DNA of 13,077 nucleotides from positions 1 through 13,077 of the forward strand of contig JBARWC010000060.1 of NCBI GenBank assembly GCA_049646585.1, in the 5' to 3' direction. Positions 5,128 through 12,730 of the stretch are shown one piece after another (position 1 is the stretch's first letter; each line of letters opens with the position of its first letter). Under the pieces are notes generated by a model. It was not told the origin of the DNA, did no database searches, and saw only the letters and a program-made list of their open reading frames with translations. Origin of the DNA: G025836975 sp049646585 (lineage in GTDB: Bacteria; Pseudomonadota; Gammaproteobacteria; Burkholderiales; Burkholderiaceae_B). The position numbers and the translations under genes were made by a program.

Positions 5128-6768
5128 TTACAGTGCCTCGCTGGCGTAGTCGGCCAGCCGGGAGCGTTCGCCGCGCTGCAAGGTGATGTGGCCGGCGTGG
5201 GGCCAACCCTTGAAGCGGTCCACCACGTAGGTCAGCCCCGAGCTGCCTTCGGTGAGGTAGGGCGTGTCGATCTGGGCGATGTTGCCCAGGCAGACGATCT
5301 TGGTGCCCGGGCCGGCGCGCGTGACCAGGGTCTTCATTTGCTTGGGCGTAAGGTTCTGGGCTTCGTCGATGATCAGGAATTTGTTCAGGAAGGTGCGCCC
5401 GCGCATGAAGTTCAGCGACTTCACCTTGATGCGCGAACGGATCAGTTCCATGGTGGAGTTCTTGGATCCGTCCTGGCCGCCGCCGGCGGCGATCTCGTTG
5501 TTGCCGGCGCCCAAGTGCAGGACTTCAAGGTTGTCTTCCAGTGCGCCCATCCAGGGCAGCATTTTTTCTTCCTCGGTGCCGGGCAGGAAGCCGATGTCGT
5601 CGCCCACGGGAACCGTCGCGCGGGTGATGATGATTTCGTTGTAGCGCTTGGTTTCCAGGGTTTGCGTCAGGGCACTGGCCAGCGCCAGCAGCGTCTTGCC
5701 GGTGCCCGCCTGGCCCAGCAGCGACACGAAATCGCAGTCGGGATTCATGAGCAGGTTGAGCGCGAAGTTTTGCTCGCGGTTCCTGGCCGTGATGCCCCAG
5801 ACATTGTTCTTGCCATGGCTGTAGTCGCGCAGGGTGGCCAGTACGGCGCTGCGCCCGCTGACTTCCTTGACCTGTGCCTGCAGGGGCAGGTCGCCGTCGA
5901 AATAGACGAACTCGTTGACGATGAATTCCGAGCACAGCGGCCCCTTGACGCGGTAGTAGGTCGTGCCGCCCTGTTGCCAGGATTCGACGTCCTTGCCGTG
6001 CTTGGTCCAGAAATTCTCGGGCAGTGGCATGACTCCGTCGTACAGCAGGTCGGAGTCGTCGAGCACGTGGTCGTTCAGGTAGTCTTCGGCCGGCAAGCCC
6101 AGCGAGCGCGCCTTGAGCCGCATATTGATATCCTTGGATACCAGTATGACTTCGCGTTTGGGGTGGGCCAGTTGCAGCGCGTGCACCACATTCAGTATGG
6201 CGTTGTCGGCCTTGCCCAGGGGGAGCTCGATGGGCAGCTTGGAGTGCAGGGCGGAAGTCTGGAAGTGCAACTTGCCCAGGGCTTCCTGGTTGCCCAGCGC
6301 GTCCAGGTCCACGCCTTTTTCCAGCGCCTGCGCGCCGGCGACCAGGCCGTCCAGGGAACGGCTGACCTGGCGGGCGTTGCGGGCCACCTCGGACATGCCT
6401 TTTTTCTGGTGATCCAGCTCTTCGAGCACCATCATGGGCAGGAAGATGTCGTGTTCCTCGAACTTGAACAGCGAGTTCGAATCGTGCAGCAGCACGTTGG
6501 TGTCCAGCACGAACAGCTTGCGCTTGGAGACGGCCAGCCGGGTCTTGCGTGCCGTGCGCTGGGCGACGGTGGCCGGGGCCGGCACTTCGGGCGCCGGGGG
6601 AATCAGGACGGCGGAAGATTTCGCGGCGGGCGCCGGCTTGCGTTTGGCCGCGGGCTTGCCGGCGGCCGCCTCTGGAGCAGGTGCGGGCGTGGGCGTGATG
6701 GATGCCTTGCTGAGGACATCGGCGGAAACCATGGCGCCCATGCGGGTCGGCAACGGGGGTAGCGGCAT
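5128..6768 (-). CDS. PIN-PhoH fusion ATPase (PhoH family, PhoH2/YlaK-like)
   Basis: This is a 546-residue protein joining a PIN ribonuclease fold to a PhoH ATPase, the arrangement of PhoH2/YlaK proteins, for which RNA unwinding and cleavage have been reported. Residues 1-80 are low-complexity, rich in Ala, Pro and Lys. The PIN domain begins KLFVLDTNVLLHD (84-96) and shows the expected acidic residues Asp89, Glu116/117, Asp188 (KADNA) and Asp213 (SKDINMR). The PhoH domain has Walker A GQAGTGKT (352-359), ITRATVPVGDDIGFLPG (381-397), Walker B LIIDEAQN (465-472) and LGNIAQIDTPYL (494-505). The start at 6768 has AGGAG 10 bases upstream; later ATGs at 6741 and 6732 are possible. It lies 62 bases after bcp and 11 before pdxA, so co-transcription is likely. 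Despite the name, nothing here shows phosphate control. Confidence 0.93.
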   Translation of the reverse strand: MPLPPLPTRMGAMVSADVLSKASITPTPAPAPEAAAGKPAAKRKPAPAAKSSAVLIPPAPEVPAPATVAQRTARKTRLAVSKRKLFVLDTNVLLHDSNSLFKFEEHDIFLPMMVLEELDHQKKGMSEVARNARQVSRSLDGLVAGAQALEKGVDLDALGNQEALGKLHFQTSALHSKLPIELPLGKADNAILNVVHALQLAHPKREVILVSKDINMRLKARSLGLPAEDYLNDHVLDDSDLLYDGVMPLPENFWTKHGKDVESWQQGGTTYYRVKGPLCSEFIVNEFVYFDGDLPLQAQVKEVSGRSAVLATLRDYSHGKNNVWGITARNREQNFALNLLMNPDCDFVSLLGQAGTGKTLLALASALTQTLETKRYNEIIITRATVPVGDDIGFLPGTEEEKMLPWMGALEDNLEVLHLGAGNNEIAAGGGQDGSKNSTMELIRSRIKVKSLNFMRGRTFLNKFLIIDEAQNLTPKQMKTLVTRAGPGTKIVCLGNIAQIDTPYLTEGSSGLTYVVDRFKGWPHAGHITLQRGERSRLADYASEAL

Positions 6769-6830
6769 AAGGTTTTTGCTCCTGGGCGATTCTGAAGTTT
6801 AGGCTAGCCGGAATGGCGGGCGCGGCTGCC

Positions 6831-7301
6831 TCAGGCGCCGCCGCGCAGCGCCTGCAGTACCTCGTCGACATGGCCCGGAACCCGCAGGCCGCGCCATTCG
6901 CGCAGCAGCGTGCCGTCGGCGCCGATCAAAAAGGTGCTGCGCTCGATTCCACGTACCTGTTTACCGTACATGTTTTTCATTTTGATGACCCCGAACAACT
7001 GGCACAGTGTTTCGTCGGCGTCGGAAATCAGGGGGAAGGGCAGGTTCTGCTTTTCGCTGAAATTGGCGTGCGATTTGAGCGAATCGCGCGAAACGCCTAT
7101 GACCTGGCAGCCGGCGTCGACGAAGTCCTGGTAGGCGTCGCGAAAGTCCTGGGCCTCGGTCGTGCAGCCCGGCGTGCTGTCCTTGGGATAGAAATACAGC
7201 ACAGCAGGGTTCCCGCGCAGGCCGTCCAGGCTGACCTGGCCCTGGGTGCTTGCGGCGGTGAACGGTGGAACGGGCTTGCCCGTGCTTATGGTTTGGCTCA
7301 T
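6831..7301 (-). CDS. bcp: Thioredoxin-dependent thiol peroxidase, Bcp/PrxQ type
   Basis: Bcp reduces hydrogen peroxide and organic peroxides in the cytoplasm using thioredoxin or similar donors. The 156-residue product has the AhpC/TSA thioredoxin fold with VLYFYPKDSTPGCTTEAQDFR, where Cys46 is the peroxidatic cysteine. It also has QVIGVSRDS (66-74), PFPLISDAD (88-96) and a C-terminal ERSTFLIGADGTLLREWRG segment. E. coli Bcp has a second cysteine five residues after the first; here that position is Gln51. Cys65 and Cys100 are the only other cysteines, so the resolving partner is unclear and a one-cysteine mechanism is possible. Its ATG overlaps the stop of the Mth938-domain gene as ATGA (7298-7301), showing translational coupling. 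Confidence 0.94.
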   Translation of the reverse strand: MSQTISTGKPVPPFTAASTQGQVSLDGLRGNPAVLYFYPKDSTPGCTTEAQDFRDAYQDFVDAGCQVIGVSRDSLKSHANFSEKQNLPFPLISDADETLCQLFGVIKMKNMYGKQVRGIERSTFLIGADGTLLREWRGLRVPGHVDEVLQALRGGA

Positions 7302-7747
7302 GCGATCTCCTTATTGGGCAGCAGGGCGACGACCACGCGCCGCCCTTCGGACATCAGGATGTTGTAGGTGCGGGCCGCGGCTTCGGTGCTCATGGCTTCT
7401 ATGCCCACGCCCAGCCGCAGCAGGGGCTGGGTTATGTGGGATGCCAGCAGGTGCTGCTTCAGGCCGGTGCCCACCAGCAGGACCTCCGGCGCACCGGCTG
7501 GCTTCTGCGTGCTTGCGCCCCCGTCCAGAAAGGCCATGGGGTCGGGTTTGCTTTCATCCAGCCCGGCCACCTGGCGCAGCGCGCCGGCGTCGATGTCGGC
7601 CATGCGCTCGACCATCCATTGGCGTATCTCGCCTTCGGGGCCGAAATAGACGGCATGCCCGTACGACACTTGGTTGATTTCGATGTAGTCCGGCCCGTAG
7701 GCGGTAACCGTGTTGAGCGCCGGATTGGATTCGCTTTGTAATTGCAC
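7298..7747 (-). CDS. Mth938-like domain protein (DUF498/NDUFAF3-like)
   Basis: The 149-residue product matches the Mth938/DUF498 family: VTAYGPDYIEINQVSYGHAVYF near the N-terminus (about 14-35), then PEVLLVGTGLKQHLL (about 86-100), LLRLGVGIEAMSTEAAARTYN (about 108-128) and EGRRVVVALLP near the end. Members form a small alpha/beta fold; the mitochondrial relative NDUFAF3 helps assemble complex I, but the bacterial role is not established. A stretch around 70-85 (GGASTQKPAGA) looks like an inserted loop. Translation starts at GTG with AGGGAG 6 bases upstream. It is the first gene of the leftward run and overlaps bcp by 4 bases. Confidence 0.88.
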   Translation of the reverse strand: MQLQSESNPALNTVTAYGPDYIEINQVSYGHAVYFGPEGEIRQWMVERMADIDAGALRQVAGLDESKPDPMAFLDGGASTQKPAGAPEVLLVGTGLKQHLLASHITQPLLRLGVGIEAMSTEAAARTYNILMSEGRRVVVALLPNKEIA

Positions 7748-7753
7748 AAGTAA

Positions 7754-7759
7754 CTCCCT
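7754..7759 (-). promoter_or_regulatory. Ribosome binding site for the GTG-initiated Mth938-domain gene
   Basis: AGGGAG on the minus strand stands 6 bases before GTG at 7747. It is the best such site near the 5' end of the frame and decides the non-ATG start. Confidence 0.7.
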
Positions 7760-7770
7760 GGGTCAGGTCG

Positions 7771-7776
7771 ATCATA
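7771..7776 (-). promoter_or_regulatory. Possible -10 box for the leftward operon
   Basis: TATGAT on the minus strand matches the sigma-70 -10 consensus at five of six positions and would start RNA near 7765, about 18 bases before the GTG. No good -35 box lies at the right distance, so the call is weak. The 191-base divergent gap (7748-7938) also holds a T9 run (7812-7820) and a 12-base palindrome GCCGGCGCCGGC (7854-7865). I could not pick a convincing promoter for alaC in it. Confidence 0.35.
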
Positions 7777-7938
7777 GCGCAAAGCCAAGTTTCGGATCGG
7801 GCGGCATCCTGTTTTTTTTTGAATGGATTAAACTTGTAGACTGCCCATTTGCCGCCGGCGCCGGCTTGGGCTAGATTACTGTTTTTGCTGCACTGCACCC
7901 ATCGATAGAACTCCCCCTTTCGTGACCCAAGGATAATC

Positions 7939-9156
7939 ATGACGAATTTTCCGCGCATAGAGCGTTTACCGCCATACGTTTTCAACATCACCGGCGAATT
8001 GAAAATGGCGGCGCGGCGGCGGGGCGAAGACATCATCGACATGTCCATGGGCAACCCAGATGGGCCTACCCCCAAGCACATCGTCGACAAGCTGATCGAG
8101 GCGGCCAGCCGCCCCGATACGCACGGCTATTCCGTGTCCAAGGGCATACCGCGGCTGCGCCGGGCGATATCGGGCTGGTACGAACGACGCTACGGGGTGC
8201 GGATCGACCCGGATTCCGAGGCCATCGTCACCATAGGGTCCAAGGAAGGCCTGGCGCACTTGATGCTGGCGACCCTGGATCGTGGCGATACCGTGCTGGT
8301 GCCCAATCCCAGCTATCCCATCCATATCTATGGCGCCGTCATTGCCGGGGCGAACATCCGCTCCGTGCCCATGACGCCGGGCCTGGATTTCTTCGAGGAA
8401 ATCGAGCGCGCGGTCAGGGAAAGCATACCCAAGCCCAAGATGATGATATTGGGCTTTCCCAGCAATCCCACGGCCCAATGCGTGGACATGGACTTCTTCG
8501 AGCGCATCATCGCCCTGGCCAGGGAGCACGGCATCCTGGTGGTGCACGACCTGGCCTATGCCGACATCACCTTCGACGGCTATGTGGCCCCGTCCATCAT
8601 GCAGGTGGAAGGCGCGCGCGACGTCGCGGTCGAGTTCTTCACCATGAGCAAAAGCTACAACATGGCCGGCTGGCGGGTGGGCTTCATGGTGGGCAACCAG
8701 GAACTGGTCAATGCCCTGGCCCGCATAAAAAGCTATCACGACTATGGCACTTTCACTCCCATACAGGTGGCGTCCATCGCGGCGCTGGAAGGCCCGCAGG
8801 AGTGCGTCGCCCAGGTCGTCGAGCAGTACCGCAATCGGCGCGACGTGCTGGCCAAGGGCCTGCACGAAGCGGGCTGGATGGTCGACATTCCCAAGGCGTC
8901 CATGTACATCTGGGCCAAGATCCCCGAGGCCTACCGGCACCTGGGCTCGCTGGAATTCTCCAAGCGGCTGCTGGCCGACGCCAAGGTGGCGGTGTCGCCG
9001 GGCATAGGCTTCGGCGACTACGGCGACGACTACGTGCGCTTCGCCCTGATCGAAAACGAGCAGCGCACCCGCCAGGCGGTGCGCGGCATCAAGGAAATGT
9101 TCCGCAAGGACGGGGTAGGACCCGTCAACGCAAAAAAAGAGACTCTCGAGAAATGA
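7939..9156 (+). CDS. alaC: Alanine transaminase, AlaC-type
   Basis: AlaC is a fold-type I PLP aminotransferase that makes alanine from pyruvate and glutamate. The 405-residue product follows the remembered E. coli AlaC sequence closely along its whole length: RIERLPPYVFNITGELKMAA (6-25), IDMSMGNPDGPTP (33-45), TIGSKEGLAHLMLATLD (98-114) and GFPSNPTAQCV (172-182). The PLP-contacting Asp204 and Tyr207 are in VVHDLAYADI, the Schiff-base lysine is Lys238 in FFTMSKSYNMAGWR, and a C-terminal Arg368 in VRFALIEN should hold the substrate carboxylate. AAGGA lies 5 bases before the ATG. Its stop overlaps the hom start as ATGA, tying alanine synthesis to the homoserine/threonine branch. Broader substrate use is possible. 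Confidence 0.93.
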   Translation: MTNFPRIERLPPYVFNITGELKMAARRRGEDIIDMSMGNPDGPTPKHIVDKLIEAASRPDTHGYSVSKGIPRLRRAISGWYERRYGVRIDPDSEAIVTIGSKEGLAHLMLATLDRGDTVLVPNPSYPIHIYGAVIAGANIRSVPMTPGLDFFEEIERAVRESIPKPKMMILGFPSNPTAQCVDMDFFERIIALAREHGILVVHDLAYADITFDGYVAPSIMQVEGARDVAVEFFTMSKSYNMAGWRVGFMVGNQELVNALARIKSYHDYGTFTPIQVASIAALEGPQECVAQVVEQYRNRRDVLAKGLHEAGWMVDIPKASMYIWAKIPEAYRHLGSLEFSKRLLADAKVAVSPGIGFGDYGDDYVRFALIENEQRTRQAVRGIKEMFRKDGVGPVNAKKETLEK

Positions 9157-10457
9157 GCCCCATAAAAGTCGGTTTACTGGGTCTGGGTGTGGTCGGTGGC
9201 GGCACCTGGAATGTATTGACGCGCAACGCGCAGGAGATCGCGCGGCGGGCCGGCCGGCGCATCGAGATCGTGGCCGTGGCGGTGCGCAATGTGGAGAAGG
9301 CGCGGCGCCTGGTCGGCGACCAGGTGCTGGTGACGAGCGACGGCCTGGAAGTCGTCCGCCATCCCGACATCGACATCGTGGTCGAGCTCATAGGCGGCGA
9401 CACCCTGGCGCGCGAGTGGATCATGGAAGCCATCGCCCAGGGCAAGCACGTGGTGACCGCCAACAAGGCCTTGCTGGCCAAGCACGGCAATGAAATCTTT
9501 GCCGCGGCCCACGAAAAAGGCGTCATGGTGGCCTTCGAGGCGGCGGTGGCGGGCGGCATTCCCATCATCAAGGCCATACGCGAAGGCCTGACCGCCAACC
9601 GCATACAGTGGCTGGCGGGCATCATCAACGGCACGACCAATTTCATCCTGTCGGAGATGCGCTCGCGCGGCCTGCCTTTCGGCGACGTGCTGGCCGAGGC
9701 CCAACGCCTGGGCTATGCCGAAGCCGACCCCACCTTCGACATCGAAGGGGTCGATGCCGCGCACAAGCTGACGCTGCTGGCCTCCCTGGCCTTCGGCATA
9801 CCCGTGCAGTTCGACAAGGCTCATATCGAGGGCATTTCCTCGCTGGCCCAGGAAGACATAGCCCATGCGGAACGCCTGGGCTATCGCATCAAGCTGCTGG
9901 GCATCACCCGGCGGCGGGCCGACGGCATCGAGCTGCGCGTGCATCCCACCCTGGTGCCCATGGAGTGCTTGCTGGCCAACGTCGAAGGCGCGATGAATGC
10001 GGTGCTGGTCAGCGGCGACATGGTCGGGCCCACGCTGTACTACGGCCAGGGCGCCGGCGAACTGCCCACGGCATCGGCCGTGGTGGCCGACCTGGTGGAC
10101 GTCACTCGTCTGCAGGCGGCCGATCCCGAGCACCGCGTGCCGCACCTGGCCTTCCAGCCCGATGCCATGGACGACACCCCCGTGCTGCCCATTTCCGAGA
10201 TCCATTCTTCGTACTACCTGCGCATGCGCGTGCAGGACCGTCCGGGCGTACTGGCCGACATCTCGCGCATCCTTTCCGAAGTCGGGATATCCATCGGCTC
10301 CATGTTCCAGCAGCCCAGCGGCGATGCGGAAGCCGACATCATCTTCCTGACCCACGAGGCGCGTGAAGGCTCGATCGACGCCGCATTGCTGCGCATACGC
10401 ACGCTCGCCTTCGTGCATTCCGACGTCACGCGCCTGCGTGTAGAGAGCCTGATATGA
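9153..10457 (+). CDS. hom: Homoserine dehydrogenase
   Basis: This enzyme reduces aspartate semialdehyde to homoserine with NAD(P)H, the branch point to threonine and methionine. The 434-residue product has the Rossmann motif GLGVVGGG (10-17), VVTANKALLAKHG (100-112), the catalytic-domain blocks IINGTTNFIL (157-166) and DPTFDIEGVDAAHKLTLLA (192-210) with Asp201 and Lys205, and LYYGQGAGELPTASAVV (295-311). A C-terminal ACT domain starts YYLRMRVQDRPGVLADISRI (about 354-373); in this family it usually gives feedback inhibition by threonine. It is the single-function form, with no aspartokinase fusion. The start overlaps alaC by 4 bases and the stop overlaps thrC by 4 bases, so all three are translated in tandem. 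Confidence 0.97.
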   Translation: MSPIKVGLLGLGVVGGGTWNVLTRNAQEIARRAGRRIEIVAVAVRNVEKARRLVGDQVLVTSDGLEVVRHPDIDIVVELIGGDTLAREWIMEAIAQGKHVVTANKALLAKHGNEIFAAAHEKGVMVAFEAAVAGGIPIIKAIREGLTANRIQWLAGIINGTTNFILSEMRSRGLPFGDVLAEAQRLGYAEADPTFDIEGVDAAHKLTLLASLAFGIPVQFDKAHIEGISSLAQEDIAHAERLGYRIKLLGITRRRADGIELRVHPTLVPMECLLANVEGAMNAVLVSGDMVGPTLYYGQGAGELPTASAVVADLVDVTRLQAADPEHRVPHLAFQPDAMDDTPVLPISEIHSSYYLRMRVQDRPGVLADISRILSEVGISIGSMFQQPSGDAEADIIFLTHEAREGSIDAALLRIRTLAFVHSDVTRLRVESLI

Positions 10458-11863
10458 AATACCGTTCCACGCGCGGCGGCATGGCGCCGCAATCCTTTTC
10501 CGACATCCTGCTGGAGGGGCTGGCGCCGGACGGCGGCCTGACCCTGCCGGAACGCTTTCCCGAGATATCCGCCGCAACGCTGGAGTCGTGGCGCGCCCTG
10601 GGCTACGCCGACCTGGCCACCGAGATTCTCGGCCTGTTCATCGATGACATTCCCAAGGCCGACCTGTCGCGCCTGACGCATGCGGCCTACACGTCGTCCG
10701 CTTTCGGCAGCGAGGCCATCGTGCCGGTCAAGCCGCTGGACGGGGGCATCAGCCTGCTGGGCTTGTCGGAAGGGCCCACGCTGGCCTTCAAGGACATGGC
10801 CATGCAGTTTCTCGGCCAGGTGTTCGAATACGTGCTGGACAAGCGCCAGGCCAGCTTGAATATCCTGGGAGCGACCTCGGGCGACACCGGCTCGGCGGCC
10901 GAGTACGCGCTGCGCGGCAAGCGCGGCGTGTCGGTCTTCATGCTGTCGCCGCATGGCCGCATGAGCGACTTCCAGCGCGCCCAGATGTATTCGCTGCAAG
11001 ACGCCAACATACACAATATCGCGCTCAAGGGCGTGTTCGACGAATGCCAGGACATCGTCAAGGCGCTGGCCGGCGACCTGGCGTTCAAGTCCGAATACCG
11101 GCTGGGCGCGGTCAACTCCATCAACTGGGCGCGTATCGCGGCCCAGGTCGTCTACTACTTCTGGGGATGGCTGCGCAGCACCTCCAAGCCGGGGCAGCAG
11201 GTTTCCTTCGCCGTGCCCTCGGGCAATTTCGGCAACATCCTGGCCGGCCACATCGCCCGCCAGATGGGCTTGCCCGTGCGTCGGCTGGTGCTGGCCACCA
11301 ACGAGAACAATGTGCTGGAAGAGTTCTTCCGCAGCGGCGTCTACCGCCCTCGGGCGGCGGCGCAGACGCATGCCACGTCCAGCCCATCCATGGACATATC
11401 CCGGGCGTCAAACTTCGAGCGTTTCGTTTTCGATTTGCTGGACCAGGATGCCGACCGGGTGCGCGCCTGCTGGGACGAGCTGGCCGCCACCGGGCAGTTC
11501 GACCTCGGTTCGCTCAAGCCCTTGTTCGAGTCGCGCTATGGTTTCGTGGCGGGCGTCAGCACCCATGCCGACAGGCTGGCCACCATCAAGTCGCTGTACG
11601 AGCGCACGGGGGTATTGATCGACCCGCATACGGCCGACGGCGTCAAGGTGGCCATGAGCCACGTCGAGGAAGGCATACCCATGCTGGTGCTTGAAACGGC
11701 CTTGCCGGCCAAGTTCAGCGAAACCATACAGGAAGCCATCGGCAAGCCGGCGCCCGTGCCGGCGCACTTGCAAGGCCTGGCCGATTTGCCGCAGCGCGTC
11801 CATGTCATGGATTGCAAGGCCGCTTTGGTCCGCGACTATATCAAGCAGCACGCTCCAGCTTAG
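10454..11863 (+). CDS. thrC: Threonine synthase
   Basis: ThrC converts O-phospho-L-homoserine to threonine with PLP, the last step of the pathway. The 469-residue length is typical of the proteobacterial/yeast-like class. Residues 1-30 (MKYRSTRGG.. FSDILLEGLAPDGGLTLP) are the family N-terminus. The PLP lysine is Lys113 in LAFKDMAMQFLG. Further blocks are LGATSGDTGSAAEYA (138-152), GAVNSINWARIAAQ (218-231), the phosphate-binding AVPSGNFGNILAG (253-265), ATNENNVL (281-288) and SSPSMDISRASNFERF (309-324). Its ATG overlaps the hom stop. The missing step, homoserine kinase (thrB), is not in the window and must be encoded elsewhere. Confidence 0.97.
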   Translation: MKYRSTRGGMAPQSFSDILLEGLAPDGGLTLPERFPEISAATLESWRALGYADLATEILGLFIDDIPKADLSRLTHAAYTSSAFGSEAIVPVKPLDGGISLLGLSEGPTLAFKDMAMQFLGQVFEYVLDKRQASLNILGATSGDTGSAAEYALRGKRGVSVFMLSPHGRMSDFQRAQMYSLQDANIHNIALKGVFDECQDIVKALAGDLAFKSEYRLGAVNSINWARIAAQVVYYFWGWLRSTSKPGQQVSFAVPSGNFGNILAGHIARQMGLPVRRLVLATNENNVLEEFFRSGVYRPRAAAQTHATSSPSMDISRASNFERFVFDLLDQDADRVRACWDELAATGQFDLGSLKPLFESRYGFVAGVSTHADRLATIKSLYERTGVLIDPHTADGVKVAMSHVEEGIPMLVLETALPAKFSETIQEAIGKPAPVPAHLQGLADLPQRVHVMDCKAALVRDYIKQHAPA

Positions 11864-11867
11864 CGGC

Positions 11868-11890
11868 AAGCGGCCGCGGCCGCTCCGCTT
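11868..11890 (+). terminator. GC palindrome after thrC, possible weak terminator
   Basis: AGCGGCCGCGGCCGCT (11869-11884) is a perfect 16-base palindrome; AAGCGG (11868-11873) can alternatively pair with CCGCTT (11885-11890). It starts 5 bases after the thrC stop but lacks a T-run. Transcription ending here would need another factor, or read-through into the next genes occurs. Confidence 0.3.
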
Positions 11891-11903
11891 CGGCAATGTT
11901 CGG

Positions 11904-11934
11904 TTGCAATGGCCTGAATTCGTTTTGCTACACT
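11904..11934 (+). promoter_or_regulatory. Promoter for the 99-residue protein and crcB
   Basis: TGCTACACT (11926-11934) is an extended -10 box. TTGCAA (11904-11909) is a fair -35 at a long 19-base spacing. RNA would start near 11941, leaving about 20 bases before the ATG, with AAGGAG at 11949-11954. Confidence 0.5.
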
Positions 11935-11960
11935 GGATCAGACCTTCTAAGGAGCCTGAT

Positions 11961-12260
11961 ATGCCTAATGAAAATCATGCGGAAACAGAAGTGGTCGAGA
12001 TTCATCCGGATGGCCGTCGCGCCGTAGTATGCATCAGAGCGAACGGCAGATCCTACTACCAGGCCTTCGGCCAGGACGGGTTCGGCGTGGGGGTCTATGA
12101 TCTTCGCGACGAAGCCTTGGCGGCCGCTCAGTGGGCCTGGGATTTCCTGCAGGAAGAGCCCACCCTGCGGCGCCTTGCGCTGATGCAGCTCATCGTCGAC
12201 AAGCTCAAGCTCCAGTTTCCGCTGGAGTCCTCCGAGATCGTCCTCGGACCCAAGGAGTAG
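11961..12260 (+). CDS. Uncharacterised 99-residue protein
   Basis: I do not recognise this protein. The start is well supported: AAGGAG lies 6 bases before the ATG, behind a plausible promoter, although the frame is open further upstream inside thrC. Residues 8-35 (about TEVVEIHPDGRRAVVCIRANGR) read as two beta strands, followed by a short aromatic stretch YYQAFGQDGFGVGVYD. Residues 50-83 look helical (ALAAAQWAWDFLQ, RLALMQLIVDKLKL), and the tail is acidic. There is no signal peptide, membrane segment or cysteine cluster; one Cys sits in VVCIRA. A small cytoplasmic alpha/beta protein is the most that can be said. crcB begins 10 bases after it, so the two are probably co-transcribed, but a shared function is not implied. 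Confidence 0.8.
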   Translation: MPNENHAETEVVEIHPDGRRAVVCIRANGRSYYQAFGQDGFGVGVYDLRDEALAAAQWAWDFLQEEPTLRRLALMQLIVDKLKLQFPLESSEIVLGPKE

Positions 12261-12270
12261 CCTCCGGAAC

Positions 12271-12666
12271 ATGCTGACATTCGGCCACTTTCTTGCCGTT
12301 GCCATCGGCGCCGCTTTGGGCGCCATAGGCCGCTGGCTGTTGGGCTTGTGGCTGAATCATGCCGGTGCCGCCTTGCCTTGGGGCACCCTGGCGGTCAATC
12401 TGGCGGGCGGCTATCTGATTGGCGCCGTGCTGGGTGTGGTGTCGCTCTACCCCGAAGTGCCGGTCTGGCTGCGGCTCTTGCTGGTCACCGGCTTCCTGGG
12501 CGGGTTGACCACGTTTTCCACCTTTTCCGCCGAAACCTTCGGCATGCTGGAGCGCGGCGCCTATCTGCATGCCTTGGCCTACAGCGGCCTGAGCCTGTTG
12601 GGCAGCCTGGCCTTGACGGCGCTGGGTTTTGCCACGGTGCACGGCTTGCTGCGATCCGGCCTGTAG
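12271..12666 (+). CDS. crcB: Fluoride channel CrcB/Fluc
   Basis: CrcB is a small inner-membrane protein that works as an antiparallel dual-topology dimer and lets fluoride leave the cell. The 131-residue product has four hydrophobic segments (about 5-27, 36-58, 65-90, 98-126). Key pore residues fall at the same numbers I recall for the B. pertussis channel: Thr39 and Asn43 (GTLAVNLAGGYLIG), Phe82 and Phe85 (TTFSTF) and Ser108. Arg21 in GAIGRW and GFLGGLTTFSTFSAE (74-88), which contributes to the central sodium site, are also present. It starts 10 bases after the 99-residue gene, whose last codons contain AAGGAG. No fluoride riboswitch is seen upstream. It converges with hpnE over a 64-base gap lacking a clear terminator. 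Confidence 0.96.
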   Translation: MLTFGHFLAVAIGAALGAIGRWLLGLWLNHAGAALPWGTLAVNLAGGYLIGAVLGVVSLYPEVPVWLRLLLVTGFLGGLTTFSTFSAETFGMLERGAYLHALAYSGLSLLGSLALTALGFATVHGLLRSGL

Positions 12667-12730
12667 CCTGGCCTTGCTTTTGCCGTGGCAAACCGCCACC
12701 TTTGCAGTTTGTGGATGCGTCGGATCCTGA

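Noticed and set aside
5095..6762. 555-codon open frame on the plus strand exactly opposite phoH
   Set aside because: It mirrors a well-supported gene with all its catalytic motifs; long antisense frames are expected opposite GC-biased third codon positions.
7866..7894. Promoter TTGGGC-17-TGCACT for alaC
   Set aside because: The -10 matches only three consensus positions and has no extended motif.
9174..10577. 467-codon leftward open frame opposite hom
   Set aside because: Antisense shadow of a clear homoserine dehydrogenase; His- and Gly-rich translation without domains.
12241..12270. Fluoride riboswitch before crcB
   Set aside because: Only 10 bases separate crcB from the preceding gene, and no fluoride aptamer core is seen there or in the leader at 11935-11960.
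12679..12700. Hairpin between crcB and hpnE (GTGGC...GCCAC, or TTTGC...GCAAA) as a terminator
   Set aside because: Stems are only 5 bp, mutually exclusive and without a proper T-run on either strand.
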